From: Pseudomonas poae
GTDB lineage: Bacteria; Pseudomonadota; Gammaproteobacteria; Pseudomonadales; Pseudomonadaceae
Assembly (NCBI GenBank): GCA_004000515.1
Contig: CP034537.1
Coordinates: 3,548,001-3,612,000 of the forward strand
Direction of reading: 5' to 3'
DNA: 64,000 bases
Part shown: piece after piece, positions 50,446 to 59,356 of the stretch
Layout: each line of letters opens with the position of its first letter
Numbering within the stretch: position 1 is the first letter of the stretch
Made by a program: the position numbers and the translations under genes
The notes under the pieces: model-generated
What the model was told of the DNA's origin: nothing
The model's database searches: none
Seen by the model: the letters and a program-made list of their open reading frames with translations, nothing else

Positions 50446-51096
50446 TTTTAGCGGGAGGAGTGGTTGCTGTTGACAGAGCTTGGAGCTGAGTTGGTAGTGA
50501 TTACCTGGATCCGCGCGCGCCGTTTGCAGATCTGGGTGAGCACGGGGAGCAGTTCGCGGCGATTTTCACTTATGCAGCCTTAGGTCCACTTGAGGGGTAT
50601 ACCAGGGAGGAATTCCGTGAGGCCTTTGCAACGTTTCCACTGAAAGCGTTACAAGAGGCGGCTCAAGCTTTATCACAAGCGCTGGAGGGGCAGGTGAACA
50701 GCGGGAAGAGTATTGGCAGAATCGGGTCCTGCCTTTTTGGCAACATATCTGGCCAAAATCCAGAGACCTAATGACATCCAACATTGCTGAATCATTGGTC
50801 CGGATGTCCATAGCGGCCGGAAAACAATTTCCTGACGTCCTGAATGCGATTTACGACTGGCTGGTGCCCATCGAGCATATGCACTATGTCATCCACCTGC
50901 TTCGTGAATCAGGTCTTTGCACAGTTTTCCTGAAACAGCGTTACACCTGCTGGCTGCGGTCGTCGACGAGCAGGGTTGGCCGTCTTCTGAACTTCGCCCT
51001 TGTATGGAGGCGATTGCAGAGCAGCAGGCGAACCTTGCTGAACGTCCTGAGTACCGCAGTTTGATGGAATACATGCGTAGCCGTGGCCAGGCCTAG
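50446..51096 (+). pseudogene. C-terminal remnant of a large helical defence-type protein
   Basis: At least three frames together encode REEWLLLTELGAE, DYLDPRAPFADLGEHGEQFA, YWQNRVLPFWQHIWPKSRDL, VPIEHMHYVIHLLRESGLC and LMEYMRSRGQA-stop. This reads as the conserved C-terminus of one large protein. I recall such ends on DUF4020/SIR2-type proteins but cannot confirm. The 5' part is missing. Confidence 0.45.
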
Positions 51097-51468
51097 CGCG
51101 AATAAACCGATGCAGCGGCTGTATTGATTTTGTACAAGGAAGCGGGCTGCGGAGTAATTGGATGAGTGTTTCTAGCCGGTAGCTGCCTCCGGGTTACGGA
51201 CATCGTAAACCTATATTTTCGTTAACGTTGAAGCTTAACGACAAGGCAGGTTTACCATCACTACGGCTTCACTGGGCGTCCGCTTTTGGCCGATTTTGTT
51301 GAAAAAATGGGGTGTGGCTTTAAACAGAACAGCTGGCTAGTTGAATAGATCGCTCCACATTGTGTGACCACCGATGCGGCACGGGGTATCTTCAAAGGCA
51401 CTTTCTTGTGCCCTCGATCTGGATACGCAATATTGCCGGTAAATCCAGCCTGCATTTAAGGCCATACG
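51097..51468. other. 372-bp intergenic region
   Basis: No coding frame of substance. It holds one copy of the repeat GCGTCCGCTTTTGGCCGA (51275-51292) and probably the promoter of the DUF4145-Sel1 gene. Confidence 0.5.
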
Positions 51469-52992
51469 ATGAACGATATTGAGTTTGCGCACAGCGTCAG
51501 CCCTCAGTTGGGCAACTTGTATGAACAGGCAAAGAACCTGGGTGCTTCGACACCGGGTTATGCCGTTACTTTCTTGCGAAGCTTCGCCGAGTCGTTCTGC
51601 GAAACGCTGGTTCCGAATATGGATCGGGATCTGAATCTGGATCGCAAGATCGCGTACCTGCGAGATAGACGTTTGGTAGACCACAGGGTGCTGAGCCCGT
51701 TACGCACCCTGCAAAAAAACGGAAATGTTGGCGCTCACCCCAAGGCGTTTAGCTATGCCTCCCACGACGCAACTGAAATGCTTAACGAGGCGCTGCCCGC
51801 TGCCCTCGAATTGCTTGAGTATCTACATTCCCGAAGTTCAGTGCTCGGTGAGTCCCCTGAATACGCGGTCACGCCGTTCACACAGCATAACCTTCAAGCG
51901 TTGTGCTACAGCGCTGTTTTCGAGGAAGACGCTGAGGCACGCTATACGCTCGGAATCCATTTCAAAGAAAAAGCTGATGCTCTAAAAACCGCGGAGGTTG
52001 TGTTCAGAACTGATGACGGCTACGGTTTTGAATCCCGTAAATCTATTGATCAAGCCACTATGTGGTTCCAGCTCGCTGCTGACAGTTCGCATGTCGAGGC
52101 AATGTACGAGTACGGGATTTACCATGCGCATCTCCAGGGCGATGAGTTTAAAGAACAACGCCAAAAAGGTGAGCATTGGGTTTGGCGGGCAAGTACTGGA
52201 GGCTATGCCAATGCAATGGCTTTTATTGGTGACTGCCATTTTTGGGAGTCGGCTCGATACGAGCAAGATCTCGAGTATGCTAGAGATTTGTATCAGCAGG
52301 CTGCCGCCCAGTCTCACCCAGGAGCACTTGCTCAGTTGGGGGAGATGCATGAGCGGGGGCTCGGCGGTCCGATAGATTTCAACGCTTCATTCGAATGCTC
52401 TCTACAGTCTGCTGAGGCTGGATTTCCGCAGGCACAATTTCACTTGTACACGTTGCATAAACAGGGTCATGCCTTCGCCAGTAACCGCCTGAAAGCTATT
52501 GCCTGGCTAGTCGAAGCGGCAGAACAAAAGTATCCGGAAGCGATGCTTGAGCTCGGCAAACTGATCAGCCAGAAGCTCATTCCGGGCCGAAGCGAAATTG
52601 ATGCACAAGCGCTTTATGAACAATGCATCAACAGCGAAAAAACTCGAATAAAAGCTCGGTATGCACTGGCTCACAGCCTGGTAAAGCAACTAGACGATCT
52701 GGACGCATTGCAATCAGCGTTGGCGCACATTACTAACTGCCAGGATGAGATCACTGCAACGTCACAACATAAGGATCTGCTTCCAGCGTGCCGAAGGCTC
52801 GCCGTATATATCTGGGACAAGATGCAGACAGCCATGGCTAACGCATTTCCTCAATTTGCTTTTCAAATAAACAACCCACCGGCCGCAGTCACAACCGAAC
52901 CGTCCCCACGGGCCTACCTTGGCTCGCCGGTAGGCCGGAACGAACCATGTCCCTGCGGCTCTGAGAAAAAATACAAGCACTGCTGCCGTTGA
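51469..52992 (+). CDS. DUF4145 / Sel1-repeat / SEC-C protein
   Basis: 507 residues, intact. The N-terminal 120 residues resemble DUF4145 (AVTFLRSFAESFCETLVPNM; LRTLQKNGNVGAHPKAFSYA), often found in restriction and defence proteins. Residues about 150-440 contain Sel1/TPR-like repeats (AMYEYGIYHAHLQG; HPGALAQLGEMHERGLGGP; YPEAMLELGKLISQ). It ends in a SEC-C zinc motif NEPCPCGSEKKYKHCC. Probably a scaffold in an immunity or stress system; no enzymatic motif is seen. A perfect hairpin overlaps its stop. Confidence 0.78.
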   Translation: MNDIEFAHSVSPQLGNLYEQAKNLGASTPGYAVTFLRSFAESFCETLVPNMDRDLNLDRKIAYLRDRRLVDHRVLSPLRTLQKNGNVGAHPKAFSYASHDATEMLNEALPAALELLEYLHSRSSVLGESPEYAVTPFTQHNLQALCYSAVFEEDAEARYTLGIHFKEKADALKTAEVVFRTDDGYGFESRKSIDQATMWFQLAADSSHVEAMYEYGIYHAHLQGDEFKEQRQKGEHWVWRASTGGYANAMAFIGDCHFWESARYEQDLEYARDLYQQAAAQSHPGALAQLGEMHERGLGGPIDFNASFECSLQSAEAGFPQAQFHLYTLHKQGHAFASNRLKAIAWLVEAAEQKYPEAMLELGKLISQKLIPGRSEIDAQALYEQCINSEKTRIKARYALAHSLVKQLDDLDALQSALAHITNCQDEITATSQHKDLLPACRRLAVYIWDKMQTAMANAFPQFAFQINNPPAAVTTEPSPRAYLGSPVGRNEPCPCGSEKKYKHCCR

Positions 52993-53000
52993 CGGCAGCA
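52981..53000. other. perfect 8-bp hairpin overlapping a stop codon
   Basis: TGCTGCCG-TTGA-CGGCAGCA spans the TGA of the SEC-C gene. It lacks a T run, so it is not a standard intrinsic terminator; it may protect the mRNA 3' end. Confidence 0.5.
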
Positions 53001-53270
53001 TGGGCTATTGAACGGTATCTCCCAATTTTCGTGAGCGCCATCAGCTCCGATTGAGATCGATTAGGCTGCTGAAGGCCGTGCGCTTCTGGCCGAACGCCAC
53101 CGCTCACGGCCTACGGCATTCGGCCAAAAGCTGACAGTAGCTGCCGGAAAAACAGTACCCTCAGTCTTTATACCTTTGAGCGCCAAGAAAACTGTGAGGC
53201 CCAAGCAGAGAGGTCTTGAGAGAAAAGAGGCGTTGGTGTACGCAAAGGAGTGTTTCAGGGCTTGCGAATT

Positions 53271-54013
53271 TCAAATCCCACCATTTTTTTGGGGGAGGTC
53301 GTATAGTTTTTCAAAGCGGAGCGTGCCACCGGCAGCGGGTGGCCATGCCTGCTTGAGATTCTCTGAGACCCGGACTGTGTTTGTTCCAGAGCTCAACTTG
53401 GAGGCTTCCCAAACGCATTGCCCGATGGCCTTGGGCTGCATAAACGCCGAGGTGCCGACAAGCGTCACGATGGCTTTGCTGAGAGACAGACCTGCACCAA
53501 TTGAAAGATTCGGTAGCTCAAACCTCTCAGCTAGAAGCTCATTGACGATTTGCCTGGTCTGCGTAACGCAGTTGTCAGCTACCTGATAGGCGGTTCGAAC
53601 AGATTTGACGCGATCGTTAGCGTCGACCTTGAAGAGGATGAGCGCCCCGTCACCAAGGTATTCCGTGACGTGGCCATCCTCAAACAAGGCTGTTGTGGCT
53701 AATGCCGGCAGTAAGGCTGACGTTTCGTAGAAGACCCTTTGAAACCGCTATCGATCGCCGGAAATTTCTGAAGATTTTGCAGGCGATCGGAAGAGTTGCG
53801 CATGTCAACGACGAGAGCGACGAACTCTGTCACCTCTGGCTTTCCCTGTTGTACATACGGATGCCCAGGAATGTTGCTTTCATTTCCCGCCCTGGATTCA
53901 ATCGAGGCATTTATGCTGTCCATGATCATCCCGACCTTTTCCCACGTTCGCACAGCGCCGTCCAGGCCGTCGACTGCTGCTTTGCGGATGGCTGCAAGTT
54001 GATGGTTGTTCAT
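53271..54013 (-). CDS. pycC: Pycsar uridylate/cytidylate cyclase (class III nucleotide cyclase; frameshifted)
   Basis: About 247 residues after restoring one base in 53735-53740. A class III cyclase core has the first metal-binding Asp in EFVALVVDMRNSSDRL and the second in VTEYLGDGALILFKV, then LPNLSIGAGLSLSKAIVTLVG. It overlaps by 4 bp the upstream cNMP-binding TIR effector gene. This two-gene layout is the Pycsar anti-phage system, in which phage infection triggers cCMP or cUMP synthesis. Which pyrimidine is made cannot be told by eye. Confidence 0.85.
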
Positions 54014-54909
54014 TTAACTAGCTTCCTGAAATGACGTTTAACCCTGTCCCAGACCTGCTTCTCAACGGTCTCTGTCATTTCTTGAGGGTAATAGATGATG
54101 CTCAAGCCTATGAGGTCGCTGGGGAGCTTCACCTCTTTACCGCTAGGCGCCATCAACACTGTGCGCTTGCGGCCAAATCTACCCACGAAAAGACCGAGCT
54201 CGAACAATACGTTGTCACGAGGCATGGATTTCTCTGTGCCCCGAGACTTAACGATGTCGTCGTCGTTGGCGACAACTACTGCGAAGTCCGAGTTGGTCAG
54301 CTCCGCTTCAAGGTCATCCATTGGGTAGCTAGATAGCTGGAATATCTGAGGCATGCTCCATGGGGCGTATTCAAGGTCGGAGTCATGTGCGAAATGCTGG
54401 ATTCCGCTGTCGACGACTGAGAGGGCTTCGGCAGAAGAGATCGCAAAGATGCGATGCTTCTCACGCGGCCGGGCGACGTTGGCATTGCGTACGGCGATCC
54501 GTTTTGCGAGATCCCTTGCAAAGGCCAGCGTTGCTTCGGGAAATTGCAGGAGAAAACCTTTGAAATGCTCTTTTGAAAGCTGAACTGCCACCACTTCTTC
54601 GCTAGCGATCACGGTACTCGTACGTGTCGTGACGTGGACGGCAGCAATCTCACCGACGTGATTGCCCGCTTCGAAATTCTCAACCAGCACACGTTTGCCG
54701 ATACTGATCGCCACAGAACCCGTTAGCAGAAAGAAAACGTCCGTCGCTGACTCGCCAAACGTAATGAGCGCCTCGCCAGCTTTGAAATCTTTCAGCTCCC
54801 CGTGCTCTGCCAAATAATCCGCACGTTGTCTGTCTTGTTTGACCAGCGGTTGCACCATGAGCTGTTCGACCAGCTCGTCACGGTCTTTCCTTAATCGCTC
54901 CAGCACCAC
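54010..54909 (-). CDS. pycTIR: Pycsar effector PycTIR (cyclic-nucleotide-binding domain plus TIR-like NADase)
   Basis: 299 residues, intact, starting from GTG. Residues about 35-150 form a CRP-type cyclic-nucleotide-binding domain with phosphate-binding cassette GNHVGEIAAVHVTTRTSTVI. Residues about 165-290 form a CAP12/PF10137-type TIR-like domain (RIFAISSAEALSVVDSGIQ; SDFAVVVANDDDIVKSRG; PRDNVLFELGLFVGRFGRKR). In characterised Pycsar systems the bound cCMP or cUMP turns on NAD+ cleavage and aborts infection. Confidence 0.9.
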   Translation of the reverse strand: MVLERLRKDRDELVEQLMVQPLVKQDRQRADYLAEHGELKDFKAGEALITFGESATDVFFLLTGSVAISIGKRVLVENFEAGNHVGEIAAVHVTTRTSTVIASEEVVAVQLSKEHFKGFLLQFPEATLAFARDLAKRIAVRNANVARPREKHRIFAISSAEALSVVDSGIQHFAHDSDLEYAPWSMPQIFQLSSYPMDDLEAELTNSDFAVVVANDDDIVKSRGTEKSMPRDNVLFELGLFVGRFGRKRTVLMAPSGKEVKLPSDLIGLSIIYYPQEMTETVEKQVWDRVKRHFRKLVK

Positions 54910-55270
54910 TGCATCCTTGTTATGTGTAGTGGCTAAATTATGTCTTAGCCGGTGTGCCAGTGCAATAGAAGGTTGAGATGGGACGTGGAGCCTGGAGGTA
55001 GCAAGGTCAGGTCGAGAAAATTTTCCGAGGTGCCGTTCAACAGAAAAGGGGGCAGATTTATTTAATGCACTCGCAACGTCCGCTTCTGGCCGTTAGCGGC
55101 CTCTCACAGCTACAGGACACACATTATTGCCCATCGCAGTGGCGCATACGTATTCGAACTCCCCAACTGGAAAGCACCGCGCCCGGCAGCCCCCTGAGCC
55201 GTCATAACGCATCTACGACGACTCGGCGATCTGCCGGGCCATAGACTTGAGAGTGTTTGGTTTCAGCTAT
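54910..55270. other. 361-bp intergenic region at the island's right side
   Basis: Upstream of the Pycsar operon; it should contain its promoter. Contains another copy of the CGTCCGCTTCTGGCCG repeat (55077-55092). No convincing ORF or integration site is visible. Confidence 0.5.
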
Positions 55271-55589
55271 CTATACCTCCCGCTCCATCAGCCTATCCAT
55301 CAACAACACCCCCAACTCACTCAATTGATGAATCGCCAACGCCACATCGCGCTGCTTACCCGTCAAATCTTCCGACAGGTCCAGTAACAAGGCAGTAACC
55401 GAGGAGAAGGTTTCGTAGCTGTTAGTGATGAGGGTTTCAGTGCTGGCGTCGGGCGCGACGCTGAACAAGCCGGGCGGGGGGCAAAGGTGGGGCGGTTTCT
55501 GAATTGAGGTAGCGATCAATCGCACGATGCGCAGCCTGATTAAGCTTCAGGTCTGGTTCGTTTGGAGGGTTCGGCGTGACTTTGAACAT
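55271..55589 (-). CDS. DUF6124 family protein (frameshifted)
   Basis: About 105 residues: MFKVTPNPPNEPDLKLNQAA, HRAIDRYLNSETAPPLPP, then after a one-base break in the C-rich run near 55478-55495, LFSVAPDASTETLITNSYET and helical C-terminus to MDRLMEREV. The family is common and multi-copy in Pseudomonas and of unknown function. The upstream region is hairpin-rich. Confidence 0.8.
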
Positions 55590-55604
55590 GAGCGCAATTC
55601 CTGA

Positions 55605-55850
55605 GTTGGGCTGACACCGTTTCGCTACTAAACGAAAGGGTGGCAGCTGTACGCAGGTTAGTAGACCGGGGAATTACGCAAAGCCGGCGCACCCGAAGGT
55701 GCCCTGCGCACAGCCGCCATCAAGCACAGACAGGAATGTCTGATTGATGAAGCCTGTGCACTGAACGTAATTCAACCAAGGGCTACTAAACCCGATCGCT
55801 GAGTTTTCAGCGACCGGGCAACCTTAGAGACGCTCACTCAAGCGCACAAG
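55605..55850. ncRNA. hairpin-rich region upstream of DUF6124, candidate structured RNA or leader
   Basis: Four stems in 200 bp: TTTCG/CGAAA near 55619-55636, GCACC-CGAA-GGTGC (55689-55702), CAGACA-GGAA-TGTCTG (55727-55742) and CCCGATCGCTGA/TCAGCGACCGGG (55791-55818). The word GCTACTAAA occurs twice, with a related inverse copy TTAGTAG. There is no ORF. The strand is not decided. Confidence 0.4.
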
Positions 55851-55913
55851 CCGGCGGATTCTGACGCAAGCGTAGGCAAGGAGCAAGGCGCGGTCGCTTA
55901 GGACTTTCCTGTT

Positions 55914-57163
55914 TTACGGTTTGCTGTAGTTCATATAGTCATTCTGCAAAACAATATGATCCGCCACGTATTTGGCATCGTGCCAAACCCCATAAATAAA
56001 TGACGACGCTCGGTTCACCAGGTTCGGCAACCCCAAGAAGTACACCCCACTCTGCGCCGAGATCCCGCGTTTGTGGAACGGCTCGCCTTTCTCATCAAAG
56101 GCATCGACCTTCAACCAACTGAAATCAAACTTGAAACCGGTCGCCCACAGAATTGTGGTCACGCCAGCCGCCGCCAGGTCCAGGCTCAGGATCGGCTCAA
56201 CCAAACACTCTGGGTCAGGCAACAACTCCCATGCGGAAGGCTCCAGCGGAAACGGCAACCCGTTGGCCTCGATATACGCATCTGCATCGCGCAGCACATC
56301 AAAATACGCACGATCGCCTTCGGCTACGTTCTCCACCAGGCCGGGTTGGAACGTCATCACGCCATCTTTCCACTCCTGGGTAACGCCCACCAGGTTGATG
56401 CCCTGATGCGCCAACCGCCGAAAGTCCACGGTCTTGCCTCCTTCATAACCACTCACTGCAAACGCTACGTGCTTTTTCTTCGGCTGGATTTTGACCTCAT
56501 CCCACAAGCCCAACGCCCCCAGCCACCAGCAATAATCGCGGCCGCGATAGGCGCGGGGAGGGCGGTAGTGTTCGCCCACGGAGAGGTACACGGTCTTGCC
56601 GGCTTTTTGCAGTTCTTCGGCGATTTGCGAGCCGGATGCGCCGGCACCGACCACCAGCACGGCGCCTTCGGGCAGTTGACTGGGATTTTTGTAGGCAGAG
56701 GAATGCAGCTGATGCAATGGTGCGCTGGCCGGCACGATGTTCGGGATGGATGGGCGTTGGAACGGGCCCGTCGCGGCGACCACGTTGGCAGCGTCAAACT
56801 CGCCAGCCGAGGTGGTCACCTTGAAGCCTGGGCGGCCGGCATGGCGTTCCACTGATTGCACTTCTACACCGGTGCGTACCGGTGCCTGCAATTGTCCACG
56901 TAGGCTTCAAAGTAATCGGCCATGCACTCTTTGGGCGGGAAGGCTTCCGGCGAGATGCCTTCGAATTTAAGGCCGGGAAAGCGGTCATGCCAGGCCGGGC
57001 CGTTGGCGACCAGCGAGTCCCAACGCTCCGAGCGCCAGCGCTCGGCGATGCGGCTGCGCTCCAGCACGATGTGCGGCACGCCCATCAGGGACAGGTGCTC
57101 GCTCATGGCCACACCGGCCTGGCCTGCGCCGACCACCAGGGTGTTGATTTTTTCGACTGACAT
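55914..57163 (-). CDS. flavin-containing monooxygenase-like NAD(P)/FAD oxidoreductase (frameshifted)
   Basis: About 416 residues: FAD site TLVVGAGQAGVAMSEHL, YFEAYVD, NADP site VLVVGAGASGSQIAEELQ, ILWATGFKFDFSW and GVYFLGLPNL near the end. The frame breaks near 56890-56893 (YVDN then LQAPVRTGVEVQ). The start at 57163 fits the family. FMO/Baeyer-Villiger-type oxygenation of a small N- or S-compound or ketone is possible. It is downstream of aroQ and separated by a REP doublet. Confidence 0.85.
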
Positions 57164-57211
57164 GGGCGTTTCCTGGAAGGTTAGAGATTGTTCAGCAATA
57201 CCGGATTTCCC

Positions 57212-57302
57212 ATGTGGGAGCTGGCTTGCCTGCGATAGCGGTCTGCCTGTGGATGAGATGCCAACTGACCCACTGCTATCGCAGGCAAGCCAGCTCCCAC
57301 AT
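57212..57302. repeat. REP doublet (REPIN)
   Basis: ATGTGGGAGCTGGCTTGCCTGCGATAG and its inverted copy CTATCGCAGGCAAGCCAGCTCCCACAT are separated by about 37 bp. This is the standard Pseudomonas REP pair between convergent or tandem genes. Confidence 0.92.
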
Positions 57303-57318
57303 TTGATCGGCTGTGTTT

Positions 57319-57759
57319 TCACGAGGTGAGCAACTCAGCCACGGCGGTGAGTGCCAGTTGATAACCCAACACTCCCAACCCGGCGATCACACCGGTGGCA
57401 GCCTTGGAGACGTAGGAGTGATGCCGAAAGCTCTCGCGCTTCCAGATGTTGCTCATATGGGCTTCGATGATCGGGCCGTCGAATGCCAGCAGCGCATCGA
57501 GAATCGGCACCGAGCTGTAGCTGAGCCCAGCGGCGTTGATCACGATGGCGTCGGCGTGCAGGCGCGCTTCCTGGATCCAGTCCACCAGCACGCCTTCGTG
57601 GTTGCTCTGGCGAAAATCCAGGGTCAGGCCCAGCGTGGCGGCGAGGCTTTGGCAGCGTGCTTCGATGCTGGCAAAGCTTTCGCTGCCGTAGGTGCCGTGC
57701 TTGTCCAGCCCGTAGAGGTTGGCGTTGGGCCCGTTGAGGAAAAACACGCGATGTGACAT
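57319..57759 (-). CDS. aroQ: 3-dehydroquinate dehydratase, type II
   Basis: 146 residues, the usual size. Catalytic Tyr region FFLNGPNANLYGLDKHGTYG, RQSNHEGVLVDWIQEA, INAAGLSYSSVPILDALLAF and HMSNIWKRESFRHHSYVS. It interconverts 3-dehydroquinate and 3-dehydroshikimate. It sits in a presumed catabolic cluster and not beside accBC, so it is likely a paralogue used for quinate-like compounds. Intact. Confidence 0.93.
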   Translation of the reverse strand: MSHRVFFLNGPNANLYGLDKHGTYGSESFASIEARCQSLAATLGLTLDFRQSNHEGVLVDWIQEARLHADAIVINAAGLSYSSVPILDALLAFDGPIIEAHMSNIWKRESFRHHSYVSKAATGVIAGLGVLGYQLALTAVAELLTS

Positions 57760-57772
57760 GGGGCTCTCCAGG

Positions 57773-58753
57773 TTATTCGGCGACGGTCAGCACGACTTTG
57801 CCGACATTGGCGTTGGCTTCGAGCAGGCGATGGGCATCGGCGGCCTGGCACAGCGGCAGTTGTGCGTGGAGCTGCGGCGCGACCAGGCCGGATGCCAACC
57901 AGGGCAACATGCGCGAGCGAATGCACACCGCCAGCCGGGCTTTTTCTGCGTGGCTTTTGGGGCGTAGGGTCGACGAGGTAAGGCTGAGGTTCTTGCGCAT
58001 CAGCACCTGCAAATCCAACTCGATGCTGGCGCCTTGCAGGAACGACAAGCTCACATGCCGCCCACCCATCGCCATCGCCGCCAGGTTGCGCGCCACGTAT
58101 GGGCCGCCGACGTTATCCAGCACCACGTCCACGCCGCGCCCTTCGGTGCAGTCGTTGACCACACAGACGAAGTCATCGAGGTGGCGATCAATCGCGCGCC
58201 ACACCCCCAGTGCTTGCAACATCGCTACCTTGTGCGGCCCGCCAGCGGTGGCGATCACCCGCGCACCGGCGGCATGCGCGCATTGCACGGCAAAGCTACC
58301 AACGCCGCTGGCGGCACCGTGGATCAATACCGTGTCGCCACTGCGCAGGCGGCCCAGTTCAAACAGGTTGTGCCACACCGTAAAGGCCGCTTCCGGCACC
58401 CCGGCGGCAGCCTCCAGCGAGAGCCCCGCCGGCACCGGCAAACAATGGGCCGCCTGGGCGACGCAGTACTCGGCGTAGCCACCGCCATTGAGCAACGCCA
58501 TCACGCGGTCGCCCACGGCCAATTCATCTACGCCACTGCCCAGTGCTATCACGATGCCGGCGGCTTCCAGGCCCAATCCGTCTGGGGTGCCAGGCGGTAC
58601 CGGCGCGCCGTTGCGCTGCATCAGGTCGGGACGATTGACCCCGGCGGCCACAACGCGAATCAACACTTCGCCAGCCCCGGCTGTCGGCACCGGGCGCTGC
58701 ACAAGCTCCAGCACCTCAGGCCCACCCGGCTCGCGAGCAATGACGGCTTTCAT
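57773..58753 (-). CDS. NAD(P)H:quinone oxidoreductase, zinc-type MDR family
   Basis: 326 residues: MKAVIAREPGGPEVLELVQR, PDLMQRNGAPVPPGTPDGLGLEAAG, NADP site LIHGAASGVGSFAVQ, and GRGVDVVLDNVGGP. Medium-chain dehydrogenase/reductase of the QOR/PIG3 type, which generally lacks structural zinc ligands. The start at 58753 overlaps the RidA gene stop by 4 bp. Intact. Confidence 0.9.
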   Translation of the reverse strand: MKAVIAREPGGPEVLELVQRPVPTAGAGEVLIRVVAAGVNRPDLMQRNGAPVPPGTPDGLGLEAAGIVIALGSGVDELAVGDRVMALLNGGGYAEYCVAQAAHCLPVPAGLSLEAAAGVPEAAFTVWHNLFELGRLRSGDTVLIHGAASGVGSFAVQCAHAAGARVIATAGGPHKVAMLQALGVWRAIDRHLDDFVCVVNDCTEGRGVDVVLDNVGGPYVARNLAAMAMGGRHVSLSFLQGASIELDLQVLMRKNLSLTSSTLRPKSHAEKARLAVCIRSRMLPWLASGLVAPQLHAQLPLCQAADAHRLLEANANVGKVVLTVAE

Positions 58754-59172
58754 ACGGTCCAGTCGTCCGGCACGACGGCGATCACATCGATCTCCATCAA
58801 CCACTCCGGCTGGCCCAGGCCCGAGATCACCAAACCGGTGGAAATCGGGAATACGCCCTTAAGCCATTTGCCGACTTCCTGGTACACCGGTTCGCGGTAG
58901 CGCGGGTCGATCAAATAGGTGGTGGTCTTGACGATATGGCTCAGGTCACTGCCGGCTTCTTCGAGCAGTTGCTTGACGTTTTTCATCGCCTGTTCAGCCT
59001 GGGCACGCGGGTCGCCAAGCCCCACCAGGTTGCCCTCGAAGTCGGTGCCGATCTGGCCGCGCACATAAATGGTATTGCCCGCACGCACGGCCTGGCACAG
59101 GTCGTTGTCCAGGCTCTGGTTGGGGTAGGTCTGCTTGGTGTTGAACATGCGGATGCGGGTATGGGTAGGCAT
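58750..59172 (-). CDS. RidA/YjgF family protein
   Basis: 140 residues with the RidA fold: NTIYVRGQIGTDFEGNLVGLGDPRAQAEQAM, KNVKQLLEEAGSDLSHIVKTT and EIDVIAVVPDDW. Family members hydrolyse reactive enamine/imine intermediates. Its place at the head of the operon with a flavin monooxygenase and quinone oxidoreductase suggests a substrate containing nitrogen. Intact. Confidence 0.92.
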   Translation of the reverse strand: MPTHTRIRMFNTKQTYPNQSLDNDLCQAVRAGNTIYVRGQIGTDFEGNLVGLGDPRAQAEQAMKNVKQLLEEAGSDLSHIVKTTTYLIDPRYREPVYQEVGKWLKGVFPISTGLVISGLGQPEWLMEIDVIAVVPDDWTV

Positions 59173-59356
59173 GACTAATGGCTCGTCGGAAGCGGGATAA
59201 AACCAGCTTCACACCGCCATCGTTCTAGCGAAACCAGCATTTATGCGGGGTAGTGCTTAGGAAAAACCGAACCCCGTACCCCTCATCGGTTGGCACTATT
59301 ACCCGGCATGAACCGTGCAATGTTGCCGGTACAGTCATTGTTGAGGTGAAGGCGTA

